Positions 43,562-56,668 of a DNA stretch of 64,000 bases are shown here, piece by piece. Location of the stretch: positions 67,270,001 to 67,334,000 of the forward strand of contig CM034546.1 in NCBI GenBank assembly GCA_020055645.1, in the 5' to 3' direction. Source of the DNA: Tomocerus qinae. Its lineage: Eukaryota > Arthropoda > Collembola > Entomobryomorpha > Tomoceridae. Each line of letters begins with the position of its first letter. Positions within the stretch are counted from its first letter, which is position 1. The position numbers were made by a program, and so were the translations under genes. Under the pieces are notes generated by a model that saw nothing but the letters and a program-made list of their open reading frames with translations, did no database searches and was not told where the DNA came from.

Positions 43562-44648
43562 CTATTGATGCAATGGAAATGTGAAAAATAATTGCTTGAA
43601 TCAGATTTGCTTTTCTCATTCGAGTTGTCTTAGGGAAAGCGTTAACTTCATTTTAAGAAGACATTCCTTTTTACCAGGAAGTCCATAATATTTACTTCTA
43701 ACTAAAACTGTCTTGCATGTCATTCGGTGAAGCAGGACAGGACAATAATTAAGCTATGGCTTTGCGATGTTTTAAGAATGCATAGAAAATGGGATAATTG
43801 ACAATGCCTGTACGAGGAAATAAGTTAAAAAAGTAGAAGACAGATAGCACCTAAAAGCTTCATGATAGTAATACCACTCAAATACAAATACAATACTCAA
43901 TACACAATGAGTAGTCGTGGTATGCAGTAAAGTATAAATATTTATAGGTAGTATACTGATAGATAATACAGCCTGATACTATAAATAGCCTTTTCTATTC
44001 ATTACTGACATTGTAGATAATAGATATTGTGTAGTGAATAAAATCTATTAATAGATTTTATACATAGAGAGGGCTTGGGCACTGGCACCTACATGAGGCC
44101 GTATTACGTAAATGAGGTAAAACTAACAAAAACTCAGACAACTCAAATATGCAGGTACACGACGATGTATTTAGAGATAGATAGTATAGATAATTTTAAT
44201 CTATTCCAGAAAATGCTTTACAATTTATGTTATTTAATGTTTCTGTGCATTGGTCCAACTCTGGGTTTGTATGTGGAGCTGCCATTGCAGTATATCATTA
44301 ATCATTGAACTAAATATAAAAACATGATTTTTCCCTGACTTAATCAATAATTGATGTAATTGCACCCAAAAATGGAATAGCGTACATATAATAAATATGA
44401 ATTTACATGAATGATGATGGAATTAAATTAAAATACTACACTCACACATTTTTAATAATATTAAGATTAATTTTTGGCTTTATTTAATAATAGTAATGAT
44501 AATTTTATGTATGTAAATTATTGATTAGAGATACATAATAAAAGCTGAAGAAACATTAGTTTAATTGTATTCTTATTTTCTTGTCTTACAATACAAAATT
44601 TTTTGTCAGAAGATTCAAAAACTCGGTTCAATTACAATATTTATATTA
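43562..44648. other. Spacer between convergent IR 1 and secreted gene E
   Basis: 43650-43860 matches the downstream-flank repeat seen at 7830 and 20070. AATAAA-like signals are frequent but none could be assigned. The short frame at 44075-44308 has no support. Confidence 0.45.
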
Positions 44649-45820
44649 TTAACGTACAAATGTCAATACCATGTCGTCTTTCTTTACAATCAAGTTACCA
44701 GAAATAATTTTAGCCGAATCCGGGTTTTGTATTAAATTTGACATTTGGGATTCTAATCTCAAGCGTTCAAAAGGACCTCCAATTAAGGTTTGTACAGATG
44801 TTACACTTTTCCATGAATCCTCATACATTCTTATTTGCATACGGATATTGTTAATCACTCCAACATTAACAGAGTAATAGCCAACCGATGAATCAGGAAG
44901 TTTTACTATAGACAGAGTTGCGAGACTGTTGCGTGCATTTGTTTTCAAAAAGTTGGTGCTGAAATTGGACAAATCTGATTCACCGATTCTGAAATTTGTA
45001 GGAAATACATACCACGTGCCTTCAATTTCGGGAATATCCCGAAGATCCTTTCTAGAAGATTGAGGAGGTATTTCGGTCACCTTTTCTACTTTTACGCGTC
45101 CAGATCCAAAGTACTTTATTGCAGGACACACCTTAGAAACAGAAGTTGCCTCCAACTCTACAATTTGATCCAGGGACTTGTTGTTGTATGCAAAGTAGCC
45201 TTTGAGTTTTCCGTCTGAGAAAGAAGCCAAGATTTCCACTGTAGATCCAGACTCCACTCGCTGATAGTAATTGTCTCCAAAGCCCAATTCTTCGGCAAAC
45301 TTTTCTTTTGTTGTCAGCTCCACCGCCTGCAACACCACTTCAGTTTCGAAATAAATTCTCCACAAATGTTCACCAGAACTAACACAATCTTCCCATAATG
45401 CATAACAAAATTCGTTGCAGGAGAAACTATTTCCGTTCGTTTGCAGCTTGCTGGAAGAATTACTCGATACCCAAGATCCAGTCACTTCTGTAATCAAAAA
45501 GATGTTTTAAAAATTAGATTTCAGTTTACAGTGACAAAGTGACAATCACAGCAGCAGTATTTTGGAATATATTTTAGGACCAGACTTAAAAAATAATAAT
45601 TTTTGAAATGTTTAGTGTAAAACTACTTAGAAATAAACGTCAATTAAGCAAAGATAATTGCATAATAAAAGATTTTTAGACCATAGTTAAGTATTATTAA
45701 CAATAATATACTATAAATTTTACCTTTATGAGAACTTCCAGGTGTCTCCAGAGCGCTGCTTAATAAAGAAACTCCTAGGATTGCTAAAAATATGCTTTCC
45801 GACAAATAATTGCTCCCCAT
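44649..45820 (-). CDS. Secreted SPRY-like/META-like family protein E
   Basis: Exon 1 45820-45724 (MGSNYLSESIFLAILGVSLL leader) and exon 2 45487-44649 join in phase 1 (AAAG|GTAAAA, ATTACAG|AAGTG); 311 aa. It has the family Cys cluster (SCNEFCYALWEDC) and SGEHLW, GSTVEILASFSDGKLKG and VCPAIKYFGSGRV. The second half carries EGTWYVFPTNFRIG, DSSVGYYSV, TLIGGPFERLRLE and IISGNLIVKKDD, ending LTFVR. It lies tail-to-tail with IR gene 1, and the same arrangement is repeated by IR 2 and gene F. Nearly identical to B and D. The biochemical role is unknown. Confidence 0.85.
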
Positions 45821-46038
45821 TGTATCTGGCTAAATAATGTATTACTGCAGTATCCTTAAAATGCGTTGATCCAATTTAATCCGCAATTAATAAAATTTTG
45901 ACTAAGTTTTCTGGGATCCCAACCGTAAAATTTGACAAGAAATATGCTACAAAAAAAGTTTACTATTTTCTTGAGTAGCCAAGTTCAATCCACTTCGGAG
46001 TCCACCTTTCCAATAGACTTCACGACGAACTTCCACCT

Positions 46039-46046
46039 TATTTATA
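46039..46046 (-). promoter_or_regulatory. TATA box of family gene E
   Basis: Minus-strand TATAAATA followed by AGGTGGAAG, 219 bp upstream of the ATG, same context as in genes B, D and G. Confidence 0.6.
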
Positions 46047-48998
46047 TACGATCACAAACAAGCAACAGGATAGGAAGTGGTGTACCGAAAGAAATAGGAA
46101 CAGTCAAGTGGCAACTAAGTACCTAAGTACCTACACTTATTTTTATCTTGGTGCACTTTCATTCACGTCATATACTACAGATAATAACAAGTCCGGAATT
46201 CTAGGAAACAAACGCAAACCTACTAACTGCTGAGTAGATATTTAGATAAAGCCATGTATTGGTTTTAACAATTATTCCTTTATAAGACCTACATGCCTCA
46301 ATAGCTTGTCTTTGAGAAGGGATATAATATTATACTACTATAGGTATATAATAATATCATCTTACCATATCAACGTTCTGTAATATACGGGACGGATAAG
46401 GTGAGCCGGTACTATGAACCTAACTTATATCACTATGTATTTAATTTTTCCTACACTCATTATATATAACTATGCGAAAGGGCCAAGGACACGAAATAAT
46501 GTGATGGTAAATATCTTGTTTACATAAACTGTAACAGTGTGCTAGACTACAAATAATTCCGTCCGATAATGTTAATACTTATAAGGCTTACTTACTCATT
46601 TCCTATCCAATTTCTGGGCTAAATTTTAAAAGATATCCTTTGAATTCCATTATTCTCAACTCGATTTACATGGCCATGGCTAGTGATGTCTATTTCATGG
46701 GAATATGACATCGTTTGTTGTCTTTGCAAACAGATTTGTAGAATTCCACAATGTGAACGCTGGTGGGAATTATTTCTTCGTCCTGGTAACCTAAATAGTA
46801 CCAAAATTCTTCCCAGTTTCGGGGGAAAATTTTTCCCGGTTTTGGGGTGCGAATAAAAAAAGCTCCCAAAAGTTTTGGCATTCAGAACGGGAAATTGATA
46901 ACATTAAACAAGAAGTGGTAGAAAGTTTTTGCTACTTGGATAAATGTCTAAGGAAGGATAAAATAGCGTGCAGCACAAGAATTTTCGGCAGTTTAGAAGT
47001 GAAAAGTCAAATAAGAGAAGTATTTTATTCCGCATAGCGATAGAAATGTATTACTTTTTAGTATCAGAAAGTGTTTGAAAGAATAAAGTTGGACGTAGCG
47101 AAAGAAATTTTCGCAGTTTAGATTTTAGAGAGAAAATCAAAAAGTTTAAAATTCAGCATAATTAGTGTTAAATTTTTTTGCTATTTAGAAGTAAAGGTGA
47201 AATTTTTGAACTGTAGAAGGAAGAATATTAATTTTTTTAAAAAATTGCTCGAAGCCTATAGTTTTCCTTTTCTCTCTTCTCCGATGTAGGTTCAGCCTGC
47301 TTCCCTTTTTTCCTTTCTTCCTTCTTTCCCTTATTTTCTTCACTTCCTCCTTCCTTCTTCCCTTTTTTTCTCTCCATTTTCTTTTCTTTCCTTGCTAATT
47401 TTTTCTTCCCTACTCGGGCGAAGTCAAAAACTTCCTGGTTACCAGGGTGCTGGACAATTCCCACCAGCGGATGAGAAATTCTCCTTTTGTATAGCTATCA
47501 AAGCTATCCACTGCATTTCATTTTTTGAGCTAAATCACTAAATACTGAAAGGTAGAGTAAATTTTTGAATTTACGGAAGAACTATAGTACGAAAAACTGA
47601 GAGGTTTCTGAATCGCCCGCAAAAGGAAAAGTATAAAAGTGGATACCTATATTAAATTTCCAGCAACAAAAAATGGATGTAGACTTTTCCCACGACAAAA
47701 CTAAAATTGGATATAGACTATTTCTTATACCAAACCGACAGTACTTTTTCTATTAAGGCACGTTATTGAAATAATTGTGTTATTCCTAGAAGAGTATCCG
47801 TCCACTTTGCATCGATCCCATATTTATTAATAGTAAAATGTTTTATCTTTATGTATTCTATTCCTAGAAGGTAAAAAACTGTGGTTTGTTCAACCTTGTT
47901 TTAGCATAATAACCTTGACTTACCTAGAAGAACTAATAACTATAATCAATATATATAATCAATACGAATAGAATATATAGCCAAGAAATTCAGGTGTTGA
48001 TACAATCTGGACAACCCAATTGGTGAATATTCAGAAATATTTCCTAGTCGCCTCATGGTCAAAATAGCCAAAACTGAGGTAGATAATCGATTTGAACATC
48101 CTATTATTGAAATTATACAGAAAATTGTCATATCTGGACAACCTAGTGGTCAAATTTCCAAAATGTTTAACTCCAACATATTTCCAAAATCGTTAATTGT
48201 GTCAAATTATCAATGTCTAAAATGGAATTTATTCCATTGCCTTAAATACATAGCATTACCACTTTTAAAGCTATTACTTTGCTCTAAATATCTAAGAATA
48301 TCAGCCTAAATGTGTTTGTTATATAAAACAGTTGAGCGTTACTTGGGAAACTTTAAGTTAAACATGACGAGTATATAGACATCATAATGTATATTATGAA
48401 CATAATATTAGTATTAGTAGTAACCCTGCTGGTCTTTTAAGTTTGCCTACCAATAGTTCTATTAGAAATTAAACCATAATCCTATTAAATATCGGATTTA
48501 GTTTCGCGAATATTTTATAAAACCTATCCGGCTCGCTGACTTTTTCTTGGTGGACAGGATTTGCTGGTTTTATTTGATAGACCGCCGACCGGGTCGATTC
48601 TCTCTAAAAGGCATTAGTTTTCAGTGAAAACTTCTTTGTTGCAAAGTGTTATGGATATTGGTATTATATTTAAATATTATATCCTTGTAGTTATTGTGGT
48701 ACAGTTATAATTAAATATTATTATGTATTGTTTAAAATCTTACAATTGTATTTACGTAGTATTTAGAGTATCATGTGTTGGAAAGCAGTGACCAGTTCCC
48801 GAAGGTACCTACTGATATCGATCTGATTTTGTACTCAATTGACACTTTCATAAAGCAATTAAATATTATTATTATTATTACACATTTACCACATTCCTAT
48901 ATTGATATTGATATTCAATTTGCTGCATTTATATGCTTAATATTTATTGTTTTTCTGTGGCAAGTTTGTAAGATTCGTCAGGAAAAGTGAGATTTAAA
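46047..48998. other. Intergenic; duplicated IR upstream region and a pyrimidine tract
   Basis: 46130-46210 matches other family upstream flanks. 47255-47400 is a C/T-rich low-complexity tract; its antisense frame encodes only Lys/Glu/Arg runs. 47760-48990 duplicates the region upstream of IR gene 1, including the segment before the ATG. No gene was seen. Confidence 0.5.
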
Positions 48999-51614
48999 AT
49001 GATTCACCTTTTGGTTTCGGTGTTTTTAATCTTCAAATTATCTTCTGGCTGGAAATTGAAAGAAGTTGTGGAACTTGAAAGAAACTGCTACATTAACTTG
49101 ATTTGGCAACCAAAGCCACTCAATTCACCACCATCGGATGAACCGTCTAATGACGTTTTACAGCAAATCGATGTACCTGTGGTACTGACAGAGCTAAAAT
49201 ACCATGGAGAAGAATATAATTGCAATTTAAAGTATTTAATGGAGTCATTTCCAATCGATACATCTTTCCATATCAGTGGCGATAACCTAAAAAATTGGTT
49301 CAAAAATTGTAAAAAAGATTTCAGCATTGGCGATTTCGTTTTCCGATTATCATCTCCACGTCTGGTTAGTCGTTTTGTTTGTATGTCGAATATCGCTTTT
49401 AATATGAATCCAACAGAGGCGAGAGATACCATTCAAATTCATTTTTTTACTCGAACTTTCTCTGATCAAAACAAATTTACTGAAAGAAAAATAGGGGAAT
49501 TAGGAGAGATTAATTTGCTACTATACAATTTTGCGGAACATTCTTCAACTTTTCTGATGGTTGACAGAAAAAACTTTGAATTGACAAAGTCATTCACTAA
49601 ATTGGACGACTACTACCATTTTTGGTCACAATCCTGGTTTGTATTATCTCTGTCGGATGAAGATGAGCAGGTTGTGTATTTAATTTGGCCAGAGGTTGAC
49701 TTAACAGATGAAGCAGGAAGAAATTCCTTTGCATTGCTGCCCGTTTGTTTCTATAAATTATGCTCAAAGCAACCGTTACGGGAATTAGCAATAAAAAGTA
49801 TTGAAAACAAAGTGGAGAAGTCTGCTACAATTACAGATGTCTCACATAGTTCCAATTCTTTTTGTTCAAAGCCACAGAAGAGTTCATATTTTAAAAACTA
49901 TTTTAACGGACAAAAGGGCTTGTATCTTGCTATTGGTTCAATTATTTTCGAAAACTCCCCTAATTCCACAATAGGTACAAACACGGAATGTTCAAAGTAT
50001 CCTGTGCCCTATTATTTTCAGTACGATAATCTCATTGCAATGGATTTTGGATTTGGACACGAAAAAGGAAGTGTACAAGGAGTAGACAGTGAAGGTTACT
50101 TAACAATAATTCGAACTATGGAAGAATCTTTCAATTTTATCTCCTGTGTCGTCTTGGAAGGCGAAAATCTCTCTTTCTACGCCTACATAAAGCCTTTTCA
50201 ACTATATGCTTGGCTTGGTATTTTTGCCACTCTTATCCCTGTGATTTCTTTCTTCCATGGAGTACAATTCTGCAAAAAAGAAGAACGTATTCCATTTTTT
50301 ATGATTTGTTATGCACATATATTGGAAGTCAGTTATTCGCTGCCCAGGAAAACAAATAAAACTCTGTGGATCAAATTGCTAATTGGACCTTTGTTACTCA
50401 TGTTTATTGTATTAACAAATGGATACAAGGGAATTGTTATAACAGATTTAGTAGAGCCAAGGCCCGTCAAACAAATTGAGTCTATTGCACATTTGGCTAA
50501 TCTTTCTAATGTAACTGCTCTAGGGGAAACAACCTATTTAAATGATTTCAATCCTTTCTATATCAGTAAGGAATATCAAGATGGAGTATTAAAGTATTAC
50601 TTCGAGCATTGTAGTCTTCATTCTTCAGATTGTCCCTTCCCTTCACACAAATTAACAAATTTATATGAAAAGAAAAATAAAGATTTTGTAGAGAAAGCTT
50701 TTCAACATGGCAATAAGTATCAATGGAAAGAAGAAAAATTTATACTACAGTATTTGATCAAAATTATACTAAGTGACGAATACGAAGAACACAGAGACGA
50801 TGATGACAAAGATGACAAAGACAAGGACGACGATGATAAAAACTACGAAGACGAAGTAGATGGCGAAGATGAATACGAAGAAGATGACAAAGATGAAGAT
50901 GATAAAGACGACGATGACGAAGAAGATGAAGAAGACGTCAGGGCCAAGAAATTTCTAAAATTTAGAACCAGAATTAAAAATACCGATAACGACAAACGTA
51001 TTATGAAGAGACTGGTCGACATGCTGAAATTCCCTGTAGGATTTCCTTATCTGACACCTCATAAGTGGATTTCAAAATGTGAAAATTCTGCCCTGATTCT
51101 CCGGAGCTCTACACTCCATCGACTTCTCAATGACTCCCTATGGAATCCTGAAAGTGGTGGAGTGGAACCTGTTTACCAATTGTATCGAGGGAAAGAGGAC
51201 GAGTCATTTTTGTCACGTCCCGTGTATACAGGATTCAACAGTGGAGACTTTCCCTTGCTTACTCCATTTCTTAGACTAAAGCTGTCCATTGTGAGTCACT
51301 CTGGTCTATTTAACATATGGTTAGAATATTACAATAGATGGAACTTCACTGAATGTAGAACATGCTGGATAAGACGACCTCCTCGAGCTTTAACATTTTA
51401 CAACTCGAATATCTCGACTATATTTTTCATTTGCTCTTCGCTTGGACTTGTCTGTACTTCAGCTTTTGCTTGGGAAAATTGGAAGCTTAAGGCTAAAGGC
51501 TTTTTTCTCCTATTAATTAAAGCCATCAAAAGATTAATAAATTATTGTATCGTTTCACTACAACACATTCTATTCACTGTGCGAAGGAATAAAGTAGAAA
51601 CTTTGCATTCGTAG
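48999..51614 (+). CDS. Divergent ionotropic receptor (IR) 2, single exon, polyacidic insert
   Basis: 871 aa from the ATG at 48999 (signal peptide MIHLLVSVFLIFKLSSGW), about four-fifths identical by eye to IR 1. Same order: extracellular region, TM1 (YAWLGIFATLIPVISFFHG), pore segment, TM3 (WIKLLIGPLLLMFIVLTNG), S2 and TM4 (STIFFICSSLGLVCTSAF). The S2 insert (nucleotides ~50796-50935) is longer and less regular: DDDDKDDKDKDDDDK, then mixed D/E/Y, then DDDDEEDEED. The cytoplasmic tail stops about 30 residues earlier than in IR 1, within the alignable LxLxI sequence, through divergence of the last codons. Function as for IR 1. The insert evolves by repeat slippage while flanks stay conserved. 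Confidence 0.85.
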   Translation: MIHLLVSVFLIFKLSSGWKLKEVVELERNCYINLIWQPKPLNSPPSDEPSNDVLQQIDVPVVLTELKYHGEEYNCNLKYLMESFPIDTSFHISGDNLKNWFKNCKKDFSIGDFVFRLSSPRLVSRFVCMSNIAFNMNPTEARDTIQIHFFTRTFSDQNKFTERKIGELGEINLLLYNFAEHSSTFLMVDRKNFELTKSFTKLDDYYHFWSQSWFVLSLSDEDEQVVYLIWPEVDLTDEAGRNSFALLPVCFYKLCSKQPLRELAIKSIENKVEKSATITDVSHSSNSFCSKPQKSSYFKNYFNGQKGLYLAIGSIIFENSPNSTIGTNTECSKYPVPYYFQYDNLIAMDFGFGHEKGSVQGVDSEGYLTIIRTMEESFNFISCVVLEGENLSFYAYIKPFQLYAWLGIFATLIPVISFFHGVQFCKKEERIPFFMICYAHILEVSYSLPRKTNKTLWIKLLIGPLLLMFIVLTNGYKGIVITDLVEPRPVKQIESIAHLANLSNVTALGETTYLNDFNPFYISKEYQDGVLKYYFEHCSLHSSDCPFPSHKLTNLYEKKNKDFVEKAFQHGNKYQWKEEKFILQYLIKIILSDEYEEHRDDDDKDDKDKDDDDKNYEDEVDGEDEYEEDDKDEDDKDDDDEEDEEDVRAKKFLKFRTRIKNTDNDKRIMKRLVDMLKFPVGFPYLTPHKWISKCENSALILRSSTLHRLLNDSLWNPESGGVEPVYQLYRGKEDESFLSRPVYTGFNSGDFPLLTPFLRLKLSIVSHSGLFNIWLEYYNRWNFTECRTCWIRRPPRALTFYNSNISTIFFICSSLGLVCTSAFAWENWKLKAKGFFLLLIKAIKRLINYCIVSLQHILFTVRRNKVETLHS

Positions 51615-52204
51615 ACAAAAGCAAAATGCTTGAATCGCATTTGCCTTTTCTCATTCGATCTGTGGTTGGATAACTATTAGTAACTTGTTTTCTGCTTACC
51701 CTATACGCGAAAAGATGTTGGGAAGGGAAGAGCAGATACTTTACTGCTGCTATATATGAGACAGACAAGACCAACACAGTTTGGAGTTGGCGGAGGGAGG
51801 AGTATTTAACAATATTATTGGTATTTGTAATTATTTTAAACTGAAATAAAATTATAAACCATCAAAATTAAATGAATATAAACTTGGATCAATATTTTTA
51901 TTGTCAATAAAATCTACTGTTAATCTGCATACAACATTTTTTTCAAAATGAATAACAATGAAAATTATGGTAAAAAGCAATACCGATTATACATAGAATT
52001 TATTTAGTTAGACTGTGAGACTGTGAGTAAAACATTTGAAAGATAAGGAGAAACAATTATTAATTTCAATTCTACCCTTAATGATAAATATTTAATGTTT
52101 TTCAGTGCGTAAGTTAATTTTATTTTACACTTAGTTATTACAATATGAAGGATTATATGTAAGATGTTTCAAAAAAGTAGAGTAATAAATCTGAGTTAGA
52201 TTTA
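51615..52204. other. Spacer between convergent IR 2 and secreted gene F
   Basis: The first ~40 bases still align with the C-terminal codons of IR 1. The rest is AT-rich with no gene. Confidence 0.45.
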
Positions 52205-53465
52205 TTAGCGCACAAAAGTCACAGTCACGTTGCCTTTTTGTAACACTAAGTTCCCAGTAACTAATTCAACCGAATCTGGATTTTGTAACAACTTAGATAA
52301 TTGGCTTTCTAATTTCATGAGTTCTGGTGGCCCACCTATTAAAGTCTGAAATGGAGTTGTGGCAGTTTTCCAGGTATCTTCATACATTCTAACTGACATT
52401 CCCATTGAATTAACTACTCGAAGACCAATTGTGTAACGACCGACCGTTGTATTAGAAACTTTTTCTATGGTTAGAGTTGCGGGGCTGCTGCGCGAATTGC
52501 GTCTCAAAAAGTTGGTGTTGAAATTGTTTTTCGATGCCTCAACTTCCCCAATTTTAACATTTTCAGGAAAAACAAGCCATTTTCCTTCCATTTCTACAAT
52601 ATCAAGAAGATCTTTACGATCTGATTGAAGAGGCATTTCTGTTTCCCTTTCGATTTTCGCGTGTCCAGAGCCGTAGTACCTTATTGCAGGGCACACCTTT
52701 GACAGATCTGTTGTCTCCATCTCTAAAACTTGTCGAAGGGATTGATTATTGTACCCGAAGTACCCTTTGAGTTTTCCATCTGAGAAAGAAGCCAAAATTT
52801 CTACTGTAGATCCAGCTTCAATTTTTTGGTGGTAGTCATCTCCAAAGCTAAATTCATCCACAAATTTTTCTTCGTTTGCCATTTCTACAGCTTGTAGCCA
52901 TACTTCAGTTTCAAAATAAACTCGCCAGAAATGTTCTCCAGAACTGACACAATCTTCCCATAACGCATAACAAAAATCATCGCATGAAAAACTATTGCCA
53001 TCCGTTATTAAATCACTGGAAGAATTGCCTGCTATCCATGATTCAGTTATTTCTACTGTAAAAATATTGAAATTTCATTATTAACTTTTAAAATTGTATT
53101 TTAAGAAATAAAATAGCATTTTTATTGCGTTTCAAGTGAACTGAAGCAAACCATGGAAATACATATTTACACATAGGTTAATATTGGAATGGACTTTTGG
53201 GTTCAAATAAATATGTAGACTATAATAATTATAGTTTTATGGTACTTTAACTTGTTATATAGTGATATATTTTTTGGTTTTGTATAGCAATATTTTTACG
53301 CAGTCATAATTTAATGATATATATAAAATTAGGCTTTTAATTTAGAATTATTTCACATGGTCTATGTATGAACTTGTACAAAAATAAATAATATAATTTA
53401 CCTTCATGTGGGTTTTCTGGTAGGCCAAGTGCACCAAACATGAGCAGAATTATGTTCCACGACAT
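52205..53465 (-). CDS. Secreted SPRY-like/META-like family protein F
   Basis: Exon 1 (53465-53402) is shorter than in B-E and encodes MSWNIILLMFGALGLP, a compact signal peptide. Phase-1 intron (GAAG|GTAAAT, TTTACAG|TAGAA). Exon 2 (53055-52205) is open throughout and has no ATG before codon ~60, so the splice is required; total 304 aa. Features: SCDDFCYALWEDC, SGEHFWRVYFETEVWLQ, GSTVEILASFSDGKLKG, NNQSLRQVLEME, VCPAIRYYGSGH. The second half has EGKWLVFPENVKIGE, NTTVGRYTIGL, TLIGGPPELMKLE, LVTGNLVLQK and TVTFVR. It forms a subgroup with G. Secreted, function unknown. Confidence 0.85.
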
Positions 53466-53674
53466 TATGCTGTTGATGTACTTTAATTTTTCAATTGAAG
53501 AATTTGAACTTAATTGTGCTATAGCAATTAAAAACGAAGATTAAAGTTTTACCAATAGTTTCTATAATGAAAAGGAATTTGGGAGTTGTAATTGGAGTTG
53601 AAATATTTTGTTGTATTTTGAAGTTAGTAAATCTTCTGATTCCAGCTTCAGCAACTTCGATCTTCGAATCACTG

Positions 53675-53684
53675 CATTTATATA
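53675..53684 (-). promoter_or_regulatory. TATA box of family gene F
   Basis: Minus-strand TATATAAATG, 210 bp upstream of the ATG. The element is similar to those of B, D, E and G but the downstream AAGGTGGA context is lost. Confidence 0.45.
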
Positions 53685-55466
53685 CTTTTATTACTATCAA
53701 AAACAGGAGAATGAGACTAGTAATTGATCATTATTTTAAATATTTATCTTGATTGTGATCTAAAGTGTCTTCACGATATCATACCCTAAGTCTCTAGGGC
53801 TCAGTCTAAAAATCACTTGCCCATTCATTAGACTACATATTTATTACATTATTATTGTGTATTACTATGCAGTGTAGTACCTACTGCATTTTTTTTAAAA
53901 GTTTTATGAAATAATTAATCATTTAGAATACCTAAATCATTGATAAGTAACTAAGTATCATAATGTACTTCATATCGAATAGAATCTAAGATAAATTTGT
54001 AAATGACTCACGAAAAAGTGAATTTAAGTACCGAGTTATTTGTATGCGATTCATTCAAACAGTTTGTAGAAAATATTGATTTCGTCTCCTCTCCTCCTCA
54101 GGTATTCACAGAATTCAGATCAGTGATAAACTGAAAGTAACATGAATATAAAAATATACAAAAAGGTAAAAAAGGTAATTTTTGTTCGTTTGAGATAAAA
54201 AAGCTAATATGCAATTACAGTGACCCAGTTTCTCATTCTAATCCGTTAAAACATGGACAGCATAATGATTTATATGTCATTAATATGCTCATTTTCAATG
54301 CTTCAAATAATTAGCATTTTCATTAGTTATACACATAATATTTACTAAATATCTACAACTAGATAAATTTCTATACAGTATTTTTGTCAGTAGTAATTTA
54401 TTTTCAAAAAGACGAATTTTTTGTGCTTTAACAATTTATTATTATTTTTCAACTTTATCATACAGTTGGCTACAAAAGCTTTTAAAGTTTTAATTTCTAT
54501 TCCAGGTGGATAAAAACTTGTCTTTCAGCATTTTCAAGATTATTGTCAGCATTTACTCGGAATTTTAAATGAAAATTTGTGACCAAATTTTTAGATTGAC
54601 CCTAATTCGTACAATCACTGTCAACTACTATTACATGTTGCACCATACATGTTACGTGTTCTGTACTATTCATTCTTTTCAAAATCAATTTAGCGTAACA
54701 AATTTAGAATTAGTTATGTTAATGATATAAAATATCATTTTTAATGAACACTACTGGCACATGCATTATGGCAACTACATTATTGTTATTGTTAATTATT
54801 ATTAATATTATTTAAAGTATAATTATGGCATTATTTTGTTTATGTTTTCTTTTTAGATTGAGTTAACGATTACTTATGTAAAAACAAATATAATACTCAA
54901 CATATAATACATTCAAAATATAATATAAATATAACATTTTAGAATTAAACCTAAAAATTGATAAAGCGTGCTTGCGGATGCTGCCTTAAGTAGTTCAGTA
55001 ACTAAGGAAGAGGACTGAATAGTTTTTATACCAAAAGAAATAAATTTATCCTTCTAGATCTTACTTCTATTATAAATTATTGATTTTAGAATTCGAAATG
55101 AACTCTTCTTAGTCCGTAAGCTGTCAATGAACTTATATCTGAAAAGCAAAATGAAGGAAATTTTAAATCGACTTCGCACCAGAAACGGATTTGGTGGTAA
55201 TTTGTTAATAAATTGCATTTTAATTAAGTATTGATTAACTTACTTAGAATTAAGTTTAGGTGACTTTAAAAGTCTTTTATTTAAAAAGCAATATTGTAAT
55301 TACAAGATGAACTATAATTCTTACTGTATTACACATACAGGTCAAGTTTTTGTGTTTAATATTATAATAGTTAATTTATATTTTATCCGTAATAGTTTTT
55401 AACTAGTATTTCTCAGTAAAATTAATCAGTACAAAAGTATAGCAATAATATTTCTAAATAAGTAAC
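53685..55466. other. Intergenic, no gene seen
   Basis: Very AT-rich (many ATTATTATT stretches near 54770-54830). No coding, RNA or inverted-repeat feature was recognised. Confidence 0.45.
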
Positions 55467-56668
55467 TTAGCGCACAAATTTCACCTCCATGGTGTCTTTC
55501 TGTACGACTAAGTTGCCGTTAACTATTTTAACCGAATCCGGATTTTGTAGCAAACTTGACAATTGATATTCTAAATTCATAAGCTCTGGTGGTCCAGCCA
55601 TTTCTGTAATTGCAGAAGATACTGCCGTTTTCCAGGAATCGTCATACATTCTTATTTCCATTATCATTGAGTTAATTACTCGAAGATTAATTTTATGACG
55701 GCCAATCGTTGCGTCAGAAACTTTTTCCACAGTGAGAGTTCCGACACTGTTGCGTTTTGTGGTGAAATTGCTTTTCGACGCATCCACTTCCCCAGTTTTA
55801 ATATTTTCACGAAAAACATGCCATTCACCTTCCACTTCAGCAAAATTGTGAAAATCTTTGCGAGCGGTTTGTGGAGGTACTTCTTTTACTTTCTCGATTT
55901 TTACTCGCCCAGAGCCGTAGAACCTTATTGCAGGACACACCTTAGTCAGAGCTGTTGCCTCCAATTCTAAAATTTGTCGAAGGGATTGATTATTGTACCC
56001 GAAGTAGCCTTTGAGTTTTCCATCTGAGAAAAAAGCCAAAATTTCTACTGTAGACCCAGCTTCAACTGTTTGTTGTAAGTTATCTCCGAAGCTAAATTCT
56101 TTGACAAATGTTTCTTCATTTGGGAGCTCCACAGCTTGTAACGATATTTCTGTTTCAAAATATACTCGCCAAAAATGTTCGCCAGAACTGACACAATCTT
56201 CCCATAACGCATAACAAAAGTCATTGCAAGAGAAACTATTGCCATGAGTTATAAGATCACTTGAGGAATTGCCTGCTATCCATGATCCCGTTTCCGTTAT
56301 TCCTGTAAAATGAAAAAAATATTTTAAACTATCAATAATTTGGAATACATTTGAGTTTTTGTATATGCACACGTAAACAAGTATGAATAATGGTTTATTC
56401 GAATGTTTATGTGGACATATTTTTTAGAAAAACGCAAATAGCACGGAATGATAATAATTGTAATAAACGTTGAAAATGAAAAATACAGAATTTTGAAACA
56501 TTATTTCGCAATATTTACAGTCTTAACAGCTTTAATAAAATGTATTTTCAAAATAAATAGTTTTTAGTTACCATCATGAGTCATTCCAGGTAAGCCAAGA
56601 GCGCTGTTTATTGAGGCAGTTACGAGAAGGAGTAAAAATGTATTTTCCGTCAAATATTTGTTCTCCAT
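55467..56668 (-). CDS. Secreted SPRY-like/META-like family protein G
   Basis: Exon 1 56668-56572 (MENKYLTENTFLLLLVTASI leader, 32 aa) and exon 2 56302-55467 join in phase 1 (GATG|GTAACT, TTTACAG|GAATA), 310 aa. Conserved parts: SCNDFCYALWEDC, SGEHFWRVYFETEISLQ, GSTVEILAFFSDGKLKG, NNQSLRQILELE, VCPAIRFYGSGRV. The META-like half has EGEWHVFRENIKTGE, DATIGRHKI, TEMAGPPELMNLE, IVNGNLVVQK and EVKFVR. Closest to F; both have the SLRQ variant instead of SLGQ/SLDQ. A TATA box stands 222 bp upstream. Confidence 0.85.

Noticed and set aside
47237..47464. Lys/Glu-rich minus-strand frame
   Set aside because: Generated by a C/T-rich low-complexity tract; no family resemblance.
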